DNA of 64,000 bases from Kineosphaera sp039812485 (GTDB lineage Bacteria; Actinomycetota; Actinomycetes; Actinomycetales; Dermatophilaceae): contig JBDIAP010000001.1 of NCBI GenBank assembly GCA_039812485.1, positions 15,032-79,031 of the forward strand, written 5' to 3'. The notes under the pieces are model-generated. The model made no database searches and was not told the DNA's origin. It saw nothing but the letters and a program-made list of their open reading frames with translations. Position numbers and translations under genes: made by a program. Each line of letters starts with the position of its first letter. Positions within the stretch are counted from its first letter, which is position 1. This document shows positions 41,727 through 51,240 of the stretch, piece by piece.

Positions 41727-43538
41727 TCACTCGTCCTGGGAGTAGACGAGGGCCGCATACGGTCCGACATCGACGGGAGCCCACTGCGGGCAGCCGTCGA
41801 CCCAGCCCTCTCGGGCTTCGGTGTCGAACGCGGGCACCGCGCCGAAGCCCTCGCCGTAGATCGCTGCGTCGGTGTTGCACCGCAGCCGCCAGCGGCCCGG
41901 GCGGGGCATCGCCACCGCGTAGCCGGTGATCGGCGCGGTCGAGAGGTTGACGACGACGACCGTGTCGTCGCGTGGCCCGCCGCGATCCCAGCGGTGATAC
42001 GCGAGCACCGTGCGGTCGGCGTCGACGCGCAACAGCCGCGTGTGGACGCCGCGCAGTCCTGCGGTCTCGTCGGTGAGGTTGCGCCGCAACGCGACGAGAT
42101 GCCGGATGAGATGCAGGAAGCCGGCGTGCCGTTGCGCCTTGTCCCAGTCGAGCGGGCGCACGTCGTCGAACCACCGGTCTTCGCAGAAGTCCTGCCCCTG
42201 GAAGAGCATCGGCACCCCGGGAGAGGTCAGTGTGAGCACCAGGCCGAGCGCCGCGCGCTTGCGAGCATGCCAGGAGTCGGCGGCCCCGGGCGTCACGGAC
42301 TCCGGCACGCGCGCCTTGCCGTTGGCGACCTCGTCGTGCGATTCGGTGAAGATGACCCGCTCGTGGGCGGCGCGCAGGCCGTGCCCCGTCACGGCGGCGG
42401 CGACGGCGCAGACATCACGGTCGGCGTCGTGAGCGGCCTCCAGCGCGACGCGCACCGGGTGCACGAAGCCGGCGTCCCACTGCGAAGGGAAGCCCAGGCC
42501 GCCGTCCTCGACAGGTCGCGTCACCGTCGGGTCGCCCTGCATGTCCTCCGCGATGAGGATCTTCCACGGCTGGCGCGCGCGGAGATCGCTCGTCAGCGCC
42601 GCGAGATAGCGGTGCCCCGCCCCGAGGTAGTCGCCGGGCTCGCGCACGTCGCCCCACCTCGAGCGGATGTAGTTCGTGCCGTCGAAGCGCAGCCCGTCGA
42701 CCCGGAAGTCCTCCAGCCACATGACCGCCGAGTCCCGCAGGAAATTGCGCACAGCCTTGCGGTCGTAGTTGGGCCTCGTGGCACCCCAAGGGGTTTCGGC
42801 GCGCCGGTCGTTGTAGAAGTAGATCCCGCCGTAACGCCCTCGGCGCCACCCGTCAAAACGCCACAGATCGAGGTCGGTGGGCCCGAGATGGTTGTGGACC
42901 ACGTCGAGCACGACGGCGATGCTGCGGTCGTGGGCGGCTCGGACGAAGCGCGCAAACGCATCGGCCCCGCCGTAGGAGCTCTCGATCGCGAAGACGTGGG
43001 AGGGGTTGTAGCCCCAGCTCACGGCGCCGGCGAACTCGAACGGCGGCATGACCTCGACCGCGGTGACGCCGAGCCACGCGAGATGGTCCAGGCGATCGAT
43101 CGCGCTCTCGAACGTGCCGCGCCGCCCGTGCCGGGCGCCGAACGTCGGGATGTGCAGCTCGTAGACGACGAGATCGTCCCAGCCGGGGCTGACGAACGGC
43201 CGACTCCCCCAGTCGAGGCTGCGGGGGTCGAAGACGACGGCGTTGCCGCGACTATGCGTCACCTGGCGCGCGAACGGGTCGATCCGCCACAGGTAGGGCC
43301 CGCCGCGGCGGACGAGGAAGCGATATTGCGATCCGGCGCGCGCCCCGGGCACGAAGCCGGACCACGTGCCGGCGCGGGCGTGGTCGGGCGCGAGCGCGGT
43401 CTTGTCGGGCGCGCGCCAGTCGCAGAAGTCGCCGATGACAGCGACGTTGCGGGCGTGGGGAGCCCACACGCGGAAGGTGACTCCGTCGTCGTGCGGGATC
43501 GCTCCCATGCCGGGGTGCAGTGAGGGTTTGGCGGACAC
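41727..43538 (-). CDS. GH13 family enzyme, 1,4-alpha-glucan branching enzyme-like
   Basis: A 603-residue alpha-glucan enzyme. An N-terminal CBM48-like domain (FRVWAPHARNVAVIGDFCDW) precedes the barrel, which has the four GH13 regions: DVVHNHLG, the nucleophile D286 in DGLRFD, the acid E331 in LIAED, and D402 in ESHDE. ESHDEVANGKARVP resembles the SHDEV-GK of GlgB. Treatment as branching enzyme is likely, but TreZ-like trehalohydrolase is an alternative. The GTG at 43538 is chosen because TACAGT lies 7 nt upstream; a GTG ten codons earlier is possible. No other glycogen genes are nearby. Confidence 0.8.
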   Translation of the reverse strand: MSAKPSLHPGMGAIPHDDGVTFRVWAPHARNVAVIGDFCDWRAPDKTALAPDHARAGTWSGFVPGARAGSQYRFLVRRGGPYLWRIDPFARQVTHSRGNAVVFDPRSLDWGSRPFVSPGWDDLVVYELHIPTFGARHGRRGTFESAIDRLDHLAWLGVTAVEVMPPFEFAGAVSWGYNPSHVFAIESSYGGADAFARFVRAAHDRSIAVVLDVVHNHLGPTDLDLWRFDGWRRGRYGGIYFYNDRRAETPWGATRPNYDRKAVRNFLRDSAVMWLEDFRVDGLRFDGTNYIRSRWGDVREPGDYLGAGHRYLAALTSDLRARQPWKILIAEDMQGDPTVTRPVEDGGLGFPSQWDAGFVHPVRVALEAAHDADRDVCAVAAAVTGHGLRAAHERVIFTESHDEVANGKARVPESVTPGAADSWHARKRAALGLVLTLTSPGVPMLFQGQDFCEDRWFDDVRPLDWDKAQRHAGFLHLIRHLVALRRNLTDETAGLRGVHTRLLRVDADRTVLAYHRWDRGGPRDDTVVVVNLSTAPITGYAVAMPRPGRWRLRCNTDAAIYGEGFGAVPAFDTEAREGWVDGCPQWAPVDVGPYAALVYSQDE

Positions 43539-43545
43539 GCGCGTC

Positions 43546-43551
43546 ACTGTA
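43546..43551 (-). promoter_or_regulatory. -10 element of the GH13 gene (leaderless)
   Basis: TACAGT on the minus strand ends 7 nt before the GTG at 43538. It decides the start codon choice. Confidence 0.45.
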
Positions 43552-43568
43552 GGAGCGAGCACCGACAC

Positions 43569-43618
43569 GCTGCGTCGGGCACGCCGACCCGGAGCTGCGT
43601 CGGGCTCGCCGACCTGGG
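43569..43618. repeat. 25-bp direct repeat pair between the GH13 gene and rbpA
   Basis: Two adjacent 25-bp units start GCTGCGTCGGGC at 43569 and 43594 and differ at three positions; a third partial copy (GCTGCGCCGG) follows at 43619. They lie in non-coding sequence. Confidence 0.6.
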
Positions 43619-43706
43619 GCTGCGCCGGCGGACGCGGACGCGGGCGGCCGTCGTCACACGCGGGGACCTCGTCCCAGCGCTGCTGTGGTCCGCCGCCCGT
43701 TCGTCC

Positions 43707-44054
43707 TCAGCCGCCGCGGCGCGAGCGCAGGGCGCCCAGTGCCTCGTCGAGCAAGCTCTGGCCGTCGGCGTCGGTGCGGCGTTCCTTCACATAGGCCAGG
43801 TGCGTCTTGTAGGGCTCGTTGCGGGAGGGCGCCGGGGGGTTGGCCTGGTCCTGTCCCGCCGGCAGGCCGCAGCGCGGGCAGTCCCACAGCTCGGGCACCA
43901 CGGCCCCTTCGTCCACGGCGAAGCTCGGCGACGTCTCGTGCCCGCGAGCGCAGTAGTAGGACACCGTGAGCCGCGGGGCGGCCTCGCCGCGCTCCGCCTC
44001 CCCCATGGGTCCGGCACCGACGCGACTTCCGCGAATGACGTTGGATCCAGCCAC
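43707..44054 (-). CDS. rbpA: RNA polymerase-binding protein RbpA
   Basis: Actinobacterial protein that binds the primary sigma factor and core polymerase and stabilises the open complex. The 115-residue chain has the N-terminal IRGSRVG motif, the zinc-type core with YYCARGHE and WDCPRCG, and the C-terminal helix with THLAYVKERRT and DEALGALR. The GTG at 44054 fits the family N-terminus; a longer frame to 44066 exists. It is followed downstream only by the divergent-repeat region. Confidence 0.93.
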   Translation of the reverse strand: MAGSNVIRGSRVGAGPMGEAERGEAAPRLTVSYYCARGHETSPSFAVDEGAVVPELWDCPRCGLPAGQDQANPPAPSRNEPYKTHLAYVKERRTDADGQSLLDEALGALRSRRGG

Positions 44055-44136
44055 TGTCTTCACCAATCCTTGAGCCGTGACCGCAGCACGGAGGCGCGGC
44101 GACTGCGCCGCGGTGAGGTGGGCAGATCGGGTCGGG

Positions 44137-44382
44137 TCAGCTCGCGAAGCGCGTGAGCAGGCCCAGCCCGACGATGCACGCCAACCAGAGCAGTGCCACC
44201 GTGATCGTGATGCGGTTGAGGTTGCGTTCTGCCATCGAGGAACCGCCCATGGTGCTCTGCATGCTGCCGCCGAACATCTCGGACATACCGCCGCCCTGCC
44301 CCTTGTGCATGAGGATCAGCAGCGTGAGGAAGAGACCGGTCGCCACGAGCAGCACCTGAAGCGCGATGTGCAGGATGTCCAT
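44137..44382 (-). CDS. secG: preprotein translocase subunit SecG
   Basis: Small subunit of the SecYEG channel. The 81 residues form two membrane helices (about 3-24 and 57-78) joined by a Gly/Met/Ser-rich loop with the conserved KGQGGGMSEMFGG. It stands between tpiA and rbpA as in many actinobacteria. Confidence 0.95.
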   Translation of the reverse strand: MDILHIALQVLLVATGLFLTLLILMHKGQGGGMSEMFGGSMQSTMGGSSMAERNLNRITITVALLWLACIVGLGLLTRFAS

Positions 44383-44476
44383 GGTGTGGCACTCGATTCT
44401 TGTCGTCTAGGCGCGGTCCATCCGGGCAAAGCCGACGACCAGGATACTGCACCGCCTGCGACGGATCCGCAACGAC

Positions 44477-44513
44477 CACACGCGTGCCGGGCGTCGGGCC
44501 CGACACGCGTGTG
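44477..44513 (-). terminator. hairpin between tpiA and secG
   Basis: Perfect 10-bp stem CACACGCGTG / CACGCGTGTG with a 17-nt GC-rich loop, 16 bp after the tpiA stop. It likely ends the glycolytic transcript. Confidence 0.6.
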
Positions 44514-44529
44514 TGTCGATCGGGAGGCG

Positions 44530-45318
44530 TCAGGCCTTGGCCTGCTGGTATCCGGCGATCCCGGCGAACTCCTCCGCCTTGAGCGAGGCGCCGCCGACGA
44601 GCGCGCCGTCGACGTCGGGCTCGGCCATGATGTCGGCCACGTTCGAGGACTTCACGGAGCCCCCGTAGAGGATCCGCACGCCGTCCGCGAGCTCCTGGTC
44701 GTAGAGCTCGGCGAGCTTGCCGCGGATCGCGCCGCACACCTCCTGGGCGTCGGCCGGGGTCGCGACCTCGCCGGTGCCGATGGCCCAGATGGGCTCGTAG
44801 GCGATGACGATGTCCTTGGCCTGCTCGGCGGGCAGACCGTCCAGGTCGGCCTCGATCTGGGCGAGCACGTGCTCGACCTGCCGCCCCTCCTTGCGCACCT
44901 CGAGCGCCTCGCCGCAGCACAGGATGGGGATGAGCCCGTGCTTGTAGGCGGCCTTGACCTTGGCGTTGAGCAGCTCGTCGGTCTCGCCGTGGCCCTCGCG
45001 GCGCTCGCTGTGGCCCACTGCGACATACGTGCAGCCGAGCTTGGCGAGGAACGCCCCGGAGATGTCTCCGGTGTAGGCGCCCTCGTCGTGCGGCGAGAGG
45101 TCCTGCGCGCCGTACTTCAGCTCGAGCTTGTCGCCCTCGACGAGGGTCTGCACGGTGCGCAGATCGGTGAACGGCGGCAGCACCGCGACCTCGACCGCGC
45201 CGAAGTCGTGCTTGGCGTCCTTGAGGCTCCAGTCGAGCTTCTGCACGAGGTGCGTGCCCTGGACGTGGTCCAGGTTCATCTTCCAGTTGCCCGCCATGAG
45301 CGGGGTGCGCTGCGTCAT
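44530..45318 (-). CDS. tpiA: triosephosphate isomerase
   Basis: Interconverts dihydroxyacetone phosphate and glyceraldehyde 3-phosphate. The 262 residues have NWKMN (substrate lysine), the catalytic His in VGHSERR and the catalytic Glu in VIAYEPIWAIGTG, and the phosphate loop YGGSVKSSN. It lies 27 bp after pgk, probably on the same transcript. Confidence 0.97.
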   Translation of the reverse strand: MTQRTPLMAGNWKMNLDHVQGTHLVQKLDWSLKDAKHDFGAVEVAVLPPFTDLRTVQTLVEGDKLELKYGAQDLSPHDEGAYTGDISGAFLAKLGCTYVAVGHSERREGHGETDELLNAKVKAAYKHGLIPILCCGEALEVRKEGRQVEHVLAQIEADLDGLPAEQAKDIVIAYEPIWAIGTGEVATPADAQEVCGAIRGKLAELYDQELADGVRILYGGSVKSSNVADIMAEPDVDGALVGGASLKAEEFAGIAGYQQAKA

Positions 45319-45345
45319 CTGTGCCCTTTCGTAGGTGGTCGGCGC

Positions 45346-46554
45346 TTACTTGCCGAGGATGTCGATGCCGGGCAGGGTCTTGCCCTCGAGGTATTCCAGC
45401 GACGCGCCGCCACCGGTCGAGATGTGGCCGAAGTCGGAGTCGGCGAAGCCGAGCTGACGCACCGCGGCCGCGGAGTCGCCACCGCCGACGACGGTGAGCG
45501 CGCCGTCGGCCGTGACGTCGACGAGGGCCTGCGCGACCGCCTTGGTGCCGGCCGCGAACGGAGCCATCTCGAAGGCCCCCATGGGGCCGTTCCAGAAGAC
45601 CGTCTTCGTGTCGCTGAGCTTGTCGGCGAAGAGCTTGGCGGACTCGGGGCCGATGTCCAGGCCCATCTTGTCGGCCGGGATCGCGTCGGCGGCGACGACC
45701 TCGTGCGGGGAGTCGGCCGAGAACTCGTCGGCGACGACGATGTCGGTCGGCAGGACGATCTCGACGCCCTTGGCCTTCGCCTCCTCCAGGTAGCCCTTGA
45801 CGGTGTCGACCTGGTCGGCCTCGAGGAGGCTCTTGCCGACCTCATGCCCCTGGGCCTTGAGGAACGTGAAGACCATGCCGCCGCCGATGAGCAGCCGGTC
45901 GGCGACGGTGAGCAGGTTGGCGATGACGCCGAGCTTGTCACTGACCTTGGCGCCGCCGAGCACGACGGCGAACGGGCGCTGCGGGTCCTCGGTGAGTCGC
46001 TTGAGCACCCCGACCTCGGTGCCGACGAGGGCGCCGGCGTAGTGCGGCAGCCGCGTGGCGACGTCGTAGACGGAGGCCTGCTTGCGGTGCACCACGCCGA
46101 AGCCGTCGGAGACGAACGCGTCGGCGAAAGCAGCGAGCTGGTCGGCGAACGCGCCGCGCTCGGCCTCGTCCTTGCTGGTCTCGCCGGGGTTGAAGCGCAG
46201 GTTCTCCAGCAGGGCGACGTCGCCGTCCTGGAGGCTGTCGACGACGGCCTGCGCGGACTCCCCGACGGTGTCGGTGGCGAACTTGACGTCGCGGCCGACG
46301 AGTTCGGAGAGGCGGCCGACGACGGGGGCGAGCGAGTACTTCTCCTCGGGGGCGCCCTTGGGGCGGCCGAGGTGGGCGACGACGATGACCTTGGCACCGG
46401 CGTCGGCGAGCTGCTTGACGGTCGGCGCGGAGGCGCGCACGCGGCCGTCGTCGGTGATGTTGCGGTCGGCGTCGAGGGGGACGTTGAGGTCGCAACGGAC
46501 GAGCACGCGCTTGCCGCGCACGTCGCCGGCGAGGAGGTCCTCGGTGGTCTGCAT
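45346..46554 (-). CDS. pgk: phosphoglycerate kinase
   Basis: Makes ATP from 1,3-bisphosphoglycerate. The 402-residue protein has the substrate motif VRCDLNVPLD and the C-terminal nucleotide motifs FWNGPMGAFE and VVGGGDSAAA with STGGGASLEYLEG. The ATG at 46554 (MQTTEDLL) follows AGGAG; the in-frame start eight codons earlier is not used by the family. Confidence 0.97.
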   Translation of the reverse strand: MQTTEDLLAGDVRGKRVLVRCDLNVPLDADRNITDDGRVRASAPTVKQLADAGAKVIVVAHLGRPKGAPEEKYSLAPVVGRLSELVGRDVKFATDTVGESAQAVVDSLQDGDVALLENLRFNPGETSKDEAERGAFADQLAAFADAFVSDGFGVVHRKQASVYDVATRLPHYAGALVGTEVGVLKRLTEDPQRPFAVVLGGAKVSDKLGVIANLLTVADRLLIGGGMVFTFLKAQGHEVGKSLLEADQVDTVKGYLEEAKAKGVEIVLPTDIVVADEFSADSPHEVVAADAIPADKMGLDIGPESAKLFADKLSDTKTVFWNGPMGAFEMAPFAAGTKAVAQALVDVTADGALTVVGGGDSAAAVRQLGFADSDFGHISTGGGASLEYLEGKTLPGIDILGK

Positions 46555-46657
46555 TGGGGGTGCTCCTAGCTCTCGCACAGGGGGTCGCGACGGGTCGCCG
46601 CGAGCATGGTGGTCGGGGTGTCGGCGCGTCTCACCCGTGGCGCGGCAGGCCGACGAA

Positions 46658-46708
46658 AGCGGCGTGCGCCGGGCCCACCGGATCGGTGGTCACCCGGCGC
46701 ACGCCGCT
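46658..46708 (-). terminator. hairpin after gap
   Basis: Perfect 16-bp stem (arms 46658-46673 and 46693-46708, AGCGGCGTGCGC pairing GCGCACGCCGCT) with a small inner CCACC/GGTGG stem, 29 bp past the gap stop codon. It may lower expression of pgk and tpiA relative to gap. Confidence 0.65.
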
Positions 46709-46736
46709 GTGGTTCACGACGGTGTCGTCGGTGCGC

Positions 46737-47741
<1,005 letters not shown>

Positions 47742-48112
47742 AGCTGAACCTTCCTAGAGGGTTGGTCGGGCAGTGGATGCCCTCCGGTCTGCGAAACACT
47801 CGTCAGTCGAGATGCGCAGGTCGCACAAGCGCCGAACGCATCGAACGGCGTCTACGCGGCGAACTCGTACCTCTTCGTACGATCAGTGCCGACCCTATTA
47901 GATCCGCGTGGGCCAGAGCACACTGACGTCCACCCAATCTTCAGAGCGAGACGCCCGCAACCACCCACCAAGACCCGGGGCCTTGGGCCCTTCCTACGCT
48001 AGGGGCAACCGGTGGCCACAGCCCTGGAAACGGCCATCCCACCGATACAGATCACCCGCTCCGCGCAGTCCGGGGGTCCACGGGGGTCCACGGGGGGCGA
48101 TGCCCCCGCGCG
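47742..48112 (-). other. intergenic region between gap and whiA
   Basis: This 371-bp gap holds the promoter of gap. A TAGGGT hexamer on the minus strand (47892-47897) in the least G+C-rich patch could be its -10 box, giving a leader near 145 nt; no clear -35 is seen. CGTAC-N6-GTACG at 47866-47881 is a small inverted repeat just downstream. A 12-bp repeat (GTCCACGGGGG) lies at about 48070-48100 near whiA. No gene is supported. Confidence 0.35.
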
Positions 48113-49093
48113 TCAGGCGTCCAGCATCTCCTCGGTGAGCACGGCTTCGGTGCCGGGGATGCCTTGTTCGACGGCGCGCTTGTCGGCCATGGCGAGGAGT
48201 CGGCGGATGCGGCCGGCGACGGCGTCCTTGGTCATGGGGGGTTGGGCGAGGCCGCCGAGTTCTTCGAGGCTGGCTTGCTTGTGTTCGAGTCGCAGGTGGC
48301 CGGCTTCGCGCAGGTGGTCGGGGATGTCGTCGCCGAGGATCTCGAGGGCGCGCTCGACGCGGGCGCCGGCGGCGACGGCGGCGCGGGCGGAGCGGCGCAG
48401 GTTGGCGTCGTCGAAGTTGGCGAGGCGGTTGGCGGTGGCGCGGACCTCGCGGCGGACCCGGCGTTCTTCCCAGGCGAGCACGGCGTCGTGGGCGCCGAGT
48501 CGGGTGAGCATGGCTCCGATGGCGTCGCCGTCGCGGATGACGACGCGGTCGACGCCGCGCACTTCGCGGGCCTTGGCGGTGATCTCGAGTCGGCGGGCGG
48601 CGCCGACCATGGCGAGCGCGGCTTCGGGGCCGGGGCAGGTGATCTCCAGGGACGAGGATCGGCCGGGCTCAGTGAGGGAGCCGTGGGCGAGGAAGGCGCC
48701 GCGCCAGGCGGCTTCGGCGTCGCAGGTGGAGCCGTTGACGACGCGGGGCGGCAGGCCGCGCACGGGCCGCCCGCGCAGGTCGATGAGGCCGGACTGCCGC
48801 GCGAGGGCCTCCCCGCCGTCGAGGACGCGCACGACATACCGGCTGGTGCGGCGCAGGCCGCCGGCGGAGACGACGACGAGTTCGCTGCTCGTGCCGTACA
48901 TGTCCTGCAGGGCGGCGCGCAGCCGGCGGGCAGCGCTGGCCGTGTCGAGCTCGGCTTCGATGACGATGCGCCCCGAGATGATGTGCAGGCCGCCGGCGAA
49001 ACGCAGGGTCGCGGCCACCTCCGCCTTGCGGCAGCAGGGCTTCGTCACCGGCAACCGGCTCAGCTCGTCCTTCACCTTCGCCGTCATCGCCAT
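48113..49093 (-). CDS. whiA: DNA-binding protein WhiA
   Basis: Sporulation and division regulator with a homing-endonuclease-like N-terminal domain and a C-terminal HTH. The 326 residues start MAMTAKVKDELSRL as in relatives; ATG at 49093 is chosen for this. The HTH lies near 260-315 (LRLEHKQASLEELGGLAQPPMTKDAVAG, split here by function). It is the last gene of the yvcK-rapZ group, with 159 bp before yvcK. Confidence 0.95.
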   Translation of the reverse strand: MAMTAKVKDELSRLPVTKPCCRKAEVAATLRFAGGLHIISGRIVIEAELDTASAARRLRAALQDMYGTSSELVVVSAGGLRRTSRYVVRVLDGGEALARQSGLIDLRGRPVRGLPPRVVNGSTCDAEAAWRGAFLAHGSLTEPGRSSSLEITCPGPEAALAMVGAARRLEITAKAREVRGVDRVVIRDGDAIGAMLTRLGAHDAVLAWEERRVRREVRATANRLANFDDANLRRSARAAVAAGARVERALEILGDDIPDHLREAGHLRLEHKQASLEELGGLAQPPMTKDAVAGRIRRLLAMADKRAVEQGIPGTEAVLTEEMLDA

Positions 49094-49252
49094 GGGGTCA
49101 TCCTGCCATCCGAGGGGTCGGATCCGGCGCACCGCCCGGGCGCCGGACCACTCCCATAGCGGCGGGAGGCGCGCTGGGCTCCCTTCTGGCGCAGCCGATT
49201 CCGCCACCGTGAGGGATGTGGGACCGCTCCGGGAGACGGGCGGTGTCTCACG

Positions 49253-50203
49253 TCACGCGTCGATGATGTCCCGGTAGGCGGCGGCGAGCCGGAGGGTGTC
49301 GTGCCGGCCCCCGTCGTCGGCCTGGCACACGGGCATGACGACGAGCCGGGCGCCCATGGAGGCGGCGGTGGCGCGCAGCTGGTCGAGCTGGGCCTGCGAC
49401 TCGACGGTGCTGGGGTCGGCGAGCACGACGTCGAGCCGCATGTCCGGGGCGTGGGCGGCGAACACCTTGAGGTGGTCGGCGGCCGAGAAGCCATTGGTCT
49501 CACCGGTGCTCAGCTGCAGGTTGAGGGTGAGGATGCGGCGGGCCCGGGTGTCGCGGAGGGCGCGCGCCAGGTCGGGGACCATGAGGTGGGGCATGATCGA
49601 GGTAAACCACGAGCCGGGCCCGAGCACGACCCAGTCGGCGTCGGCCACGGCCTCCACGGTGTCGGAGTTGACCGGCGGGTTCGTCGGCTCGAGCGCGATG
49701 CCGATGACCTCGCCGGGGGTCGTCGCGACGGCCACCTGGCCGCGCACGAGGCTGACCTCGCCGGGCCGCGACGGGTCGGCGTCGCGCACGCGGGCGGTGA
49801 TCTCCAGGGGCACGGCCGCCATGGGCAGCACGCGCCCGCGGGCGCCGAGCAGCCGGCCGACGGTCTCCAGGCCGGTCACGGTGTCGCCGAGCAGGTCCCA
49901 CAGGGTGACGATGAGCAGGTTGCCGAGGGCGTGGCCGCCGAGGGGCCCGCCGCCGGGGAACCGGTGCTGGAGCGCATCGCGCCACAGATGGCCCCACTCG
50001 GAGTCGTCGCAGAGCGCGGCGAGCGCCATCCGCAGGTCGCCCGGCGGGAGGACGTCGTATTCGGTGCGCAGCCGCCCGCTGGAGCCGCCGTCGTCGGCGA
50101 CGGTGACGATCGCGGTGAGGCCGTCGGTGACGAGCCGCAGGGCACCGAGGGACGCCGCCAGCCCGTGGCCGCCGCCGAGGGCGACGACCTTCGTGCGGCT
50201 CAC
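49253..50203 (-). CDS. yvcK: gluconeogenesis factor YvcK family protein
   Basis: A 316-residue Rossmann-type protein of the CofD/YvcK family, linked in other bacteria to cell wall and central carbon control with UDP-sugar binding. It shows ALGGGHGLAASLGAL at the N-terminus, DDGGSSGRL, PPGDLRMAL and the LGPGSWFTSI motif. The ATG overlaps the rapZ stop by 4 bp, a conserved pairing. Confidence 0.94.
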   Translation of the reverse strand: MSRTKVVALGGGHGLAASLGALRLVTDGLTAIVTVADDGGSSGRLRTEYDVLPPGDLRMALAALCDDSEWGHLWRDALQHRFPGGGPLGGHALGNLLIVTLWDLLGDTVTGLETVGRLLGARGRVLPMAAVPLEITARVRDADPSRPGEVSLVRGQVAVATTPGEVIGIALEPTNPPVNSDTVEAVADADWVVLGPGSWFTSIMPHLMVPDLARALRDTRARRILTLNLQLSTGETNGFSAADHLKVFAAHAPDMRLDVVLADPSTVESQAQLDQLRATAASMGARLVVMPVCQADDGGRHDTLRLAAAYRDIIDA

Positions 50204-51090
50204 TCGCGCCCCAGGTCGCGGTGGAAGAGCAGGGTCGCGATCTCCGGCGTGCTCAGCCGCACCGCGAGCTCCTCCGCGACGGCGACCGAGCGGTGTTTGC
50301 CGCCGGTGCAGCCGACGGCGAGCGTGATGTAGCGCCGGCCCTCGGCGAGGTAGCCGGCGATCATCGTGTCGAGCAGGTCGACGGTGCGCTCGATGAACTC
50401 GGCGGCCCCGGGCCGGCTCAGCACGAACTCGGACACCTCACGCTCCCGGCCGGTGTGTGCCCGCAACTCCGGGATCCAGAACGGGTTGGGCAGGAAGCGC
50501 ATGTCGAAGACGAGGTCGGCGTCGAGCGGGACGCCGTATTTGAAGCCGAACGAGACGATCGCGATGCGCAGCCGCGCGGCGGAGGCGCGACCGCCCATGG
50601 CGTCGCGGACCTTGGCGGAGAGCTGGTGCACGTTGAGGCCCGAGGTGTCGACGACGAGGTCGGCGTCGGAGCGCAGGTCGGACAGCATGGCCCGTTCGGC
50701 GACGATGCCGTCGAGCAGCCGCCCGTCCCCCTGTAGCGGGTGTGGTCGCCGCACGCTCTCGAAGCGCCGCACGAGCGACTCGTCGTTGGCGTCGAAGAAG
50801 ACGACCCGCGGGTCGTGGCCTGCTCGGCGCAGGTCGACGAGGGCGTGCTGGAACGCCGCGAAGAGGTCGCCGCTGCGCGCGTCGACGACCGCGGCGAGGC
50901 GGGACACGTGGGGGCGGACCGCCCCGGGGCTGCTGACGAGGTCGACGAGCCCGGCGAGCATCTGCGGCGGGAGGTTGTCGACGACATACCAGCCGAGGTC
51001 CTCCATGGCGTGGGCCGCGGTGCTGCGCCCGGCACCGGACATGCCGGTGAGGATGACGACCTGGGTCGGCTCGGACTGCTCGCCGCTCAT
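50200..51090 (-). CDS. rapZ: RNase adapter protein RapZ family, nucleotide-binding
   Basis: A 296-residue P-loop protein with Walker A GMSGAGRS (16-23), the VDNLPP motif and the C-terminal GCTGGKHRSV motif. In enteric bacteria RapZ steers a small RNA of amino-sugar synthesis; in actinobacteria the role is not settled. It is coupled to yvcK and lies 150 bp after uvrC. Confidence 0.94.
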   Translation of the reverse strand: MSGEQSEPTQVVILTGMSGAGRSTAAHAMEDLGWYVVDNLPPQMLAGLVDLVSSPGAVRPHVSRLAAVVDARSGDLFAAFQHALVDLRRAGHDPRVVFFDANDESLVRRFESVRRPHPLQGDGRLLDGIVAERAMLSDLRSDADLVVDTSGLNVHQLSAKVRDAMGGRASAARLRIAIVSFGFKYGVPLDADLVFDMRFLPNPFWIPELRAHTGREREVSEFVLSRPGAAEFIERTVDLLDTMIAGYLAEGRRYITLAVGCTGGKHRSVAVAEELAVRLSTPEIATLLFHRDLGRE

Positions 51091-51240
51091 CGGCGTCTAC
51101 CTCGTTTCGGGTCTGTGACCTGTTCCAGACCCGCTCATCTTCGCAGGCGGGGACGTCGAGAGGGAACAGCGAGTCCGACCCGGGCCGGCGCGGACGTCGG
51201 TGCGGTACCCGGCGCTACGGTGCCGGCCGCGGTGTTCGCC

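Noticed and set aside
44055..44066. TTG or GTG start further upstream for RbpA
   Set aside because: Family N-terminus (AGSNVIRGSR) begins at the GTG at 44054 and TTG starts are rare.
45315..46397. Ser/Pro/Arg-rich minus-strand frame
   Set aside because: It is an out-of-frame shadow of pgk.
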